From positions 1 through 5,123 of the forward strand of contig SKOL01000019.1 in NCBI GenBank assembly GCA_007120055.1: DNA of 5,123 bases. Reading direction: 5' to 3'. The stretch comes from Anaerobacillus sp. (GTDB lineage: Bacteria > Bacillota > Bacilli > Bacillales_H > Anaerobacillaceae). The position numbers and the translations under genes were made by a program. Below, one piece after another: positions 4,446-5,123 of the stretch; within the stretch, counting starts at the first letter, position 1, and each line of letters starts with the position of its first letter. A model generated the notes under the pieces. The model did not search any database, had not been told where the DNA came from, and was given only the letters and a program-made list of their open reading frames with translations.

Positions 4446-5123
4446 GTAAAGTTGAGATGGTAAACGTTGAGAAGAGTGAAAAAGGCTATTTTGGTGAATT
4501 TGGTGGGAGCTTTGTGCCCCCACAACTACAACCAGTTCTTGATAGGTTAGAAGCGGCATTTGAGAAGTATAAAGATGATTATGATTTCAATGAGGAATAT
4601 TTATATTACTTGAAGGAATATGTAGGTCGAGAAAACCCATTAACTTTTGCTAAACGTTTATCGAGTGAGTTAGGTGGAGCAAAAGTATATTTAAAACGAG
4701 AAGATCTGAATCATACTGGTGCTCATAAAATTAATAATGTTTTAGGACAAATTTTACTTGCTAAAAGAATGGGTGCACACCGAATTATTGCTGAAACTGG
4801 TGCAGGGCAGCATGGGGTAGCCACAGCTACGGCATGTGCGATGCTTGGAATGGAATGTATCATTTATATGGGGGCGGAAGATACGAGAAGGCAGTCCCTA
4901 AATGTGTTTAGAATGGAATTGCTTGGAGCCAAGGTTGTTGCTGTTCACAAAGGGCAAGGTCGTCTAAAAGATGCTGTAGATGAGGCATTAAATGATTTAG
5001 TTATAAATTATGAAAATACGTTTTATTTATTAGGGTCTGCAGTAGGACCACATCCATTTCCTTCGATTGTAAGACACTTTCAAGCGATTATAAGTAAAGA
5101 GTCTAAACGACAAATTTTAGAAA
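4442..5123 (+). CDS. trpB: tryptophan synthase beta chain homologue, 5' part (cut by window edge)
   Basis: TrpB is a PLP enzyme that joins indole to L-serine to give tryptophan, usually as a TrpA-TrpB complex. The first 227 residues are present of about 400. They show [15 protein letters not shown] (16-30), [23 protein letters not shown] (77-99) with the PLP-binding lysine K96, AETGAGQHG (117-125) with the catalytic glutamate E118, [20 protein letters not shown] text (149-163) and [12 protein letters not shown] (196-207). All are classic TrpB1-type motifs. ATG 4442 is set by AAAGGA 9 nt upstream; an in-frame ATG at 4457 is possible. The N-terminus differs clearly from the operon TrpB of B. 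subtilis as I recall it (EIGRYGDFGGKFVPETLMQ), and the upstream neighbour is cimA rather than trpF, so it may be an orphan copy. Whether trpA follows cannot be seen. Conserved catalytic residues argue for an active PLP enzyme. Confidence 0.92.
   Translation, partial: MSKVEMVNVEKSEKGYFGEFGGSFVPPQLQPVLDRLEAAFEKYKDDYDFNEEYLYYLKEYVGRENPLTFAKRLSSELGGAKVYLKREDLNHTGAHKINNVLGQILLAKRMGAHRIIAETGAGQHGVATATACAMLGMECIIYMGAEDTRRQSLNVFRMELLGAKVVAVHKGQGRLKDAVDEALNDLVINYENTFYLLGSAVGPHPFPSIVRHFQAIISKESKRQILE

Overview
The window looks like chromosomal DNA of a low-GC Gram-positive bacterium in the Bacillaceae. Signs of this are the strong AGGAGG-type ribosome binding sites, A/T-rich codon use, a purine riboswitch ahead of xpt, and a PTS antitermination module of the Bacillus SacT/LicT kind. 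It is an ordinary metabolic and regulatory region. I see no phage, insertion sequence, CRISPR array, rRNA or tRNA.

Left part (1-600, minus strand): the first 15 codons of xpt (xanthine phosphoribosyltransferase) run off the left edge. They are preceded by a complete guanine-type purine riboswitch: promoter, aptamer, antiterminator and terminator. The antiterminator pairing can be read directly from the sequence. Upstream lies a 40-codon basic ORF (383-505) with a good ribosome binding site and promoter. I do not recognise its product.

Middle part (575-2395, plus strand): a promoter whose -35 hexamer overlaps that of the divergent small gene leads into a leader with a RAT hairpin and an overlapping intrinsic terminator. 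This is the switch used by BglG/SacT/LicT antiterminators. Next come a stand-alone glucose-family PTS EIIA (815-1327) and, after 182 nt holding a large nested inverted repeat, a SacT-like PRD antiterminator (1510-2340). The antiterminator very likely acts on the RAT upstream, so the unit would regulate itself according to PTS flux. A partial terminator-like hairpin follows.

Right part (2400-5123, plus strand): a 390-nt gap contains a stretch that may be a dispersed repeat, two CodY-like boxes and an extended -10 promoter. It is followed by cimA (citramalate synthase, TTG start), which makes citramalate from pyruvate and acetyl-CoA, the threonine-independent route to 2-oxobutyrate and isoleucine. 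The last gene is the first 227 codons of a trpB-like tryptophan synthase beta chain, cut by the right edge. No trpC, trpF or trpA is seen beside it on the left, which suggests an orphan TrpB. It has its own possible promoter, but no terminator separates it from cimA.

Nothing here is clearly a new system. The points most worth a second look are the autoregulated EIIA/antiterminator module, the nested inverted repeat inside it, the unknown 40-aa gene, the possible dispersed repeat before cimA, and the cimA-trpB pairing.
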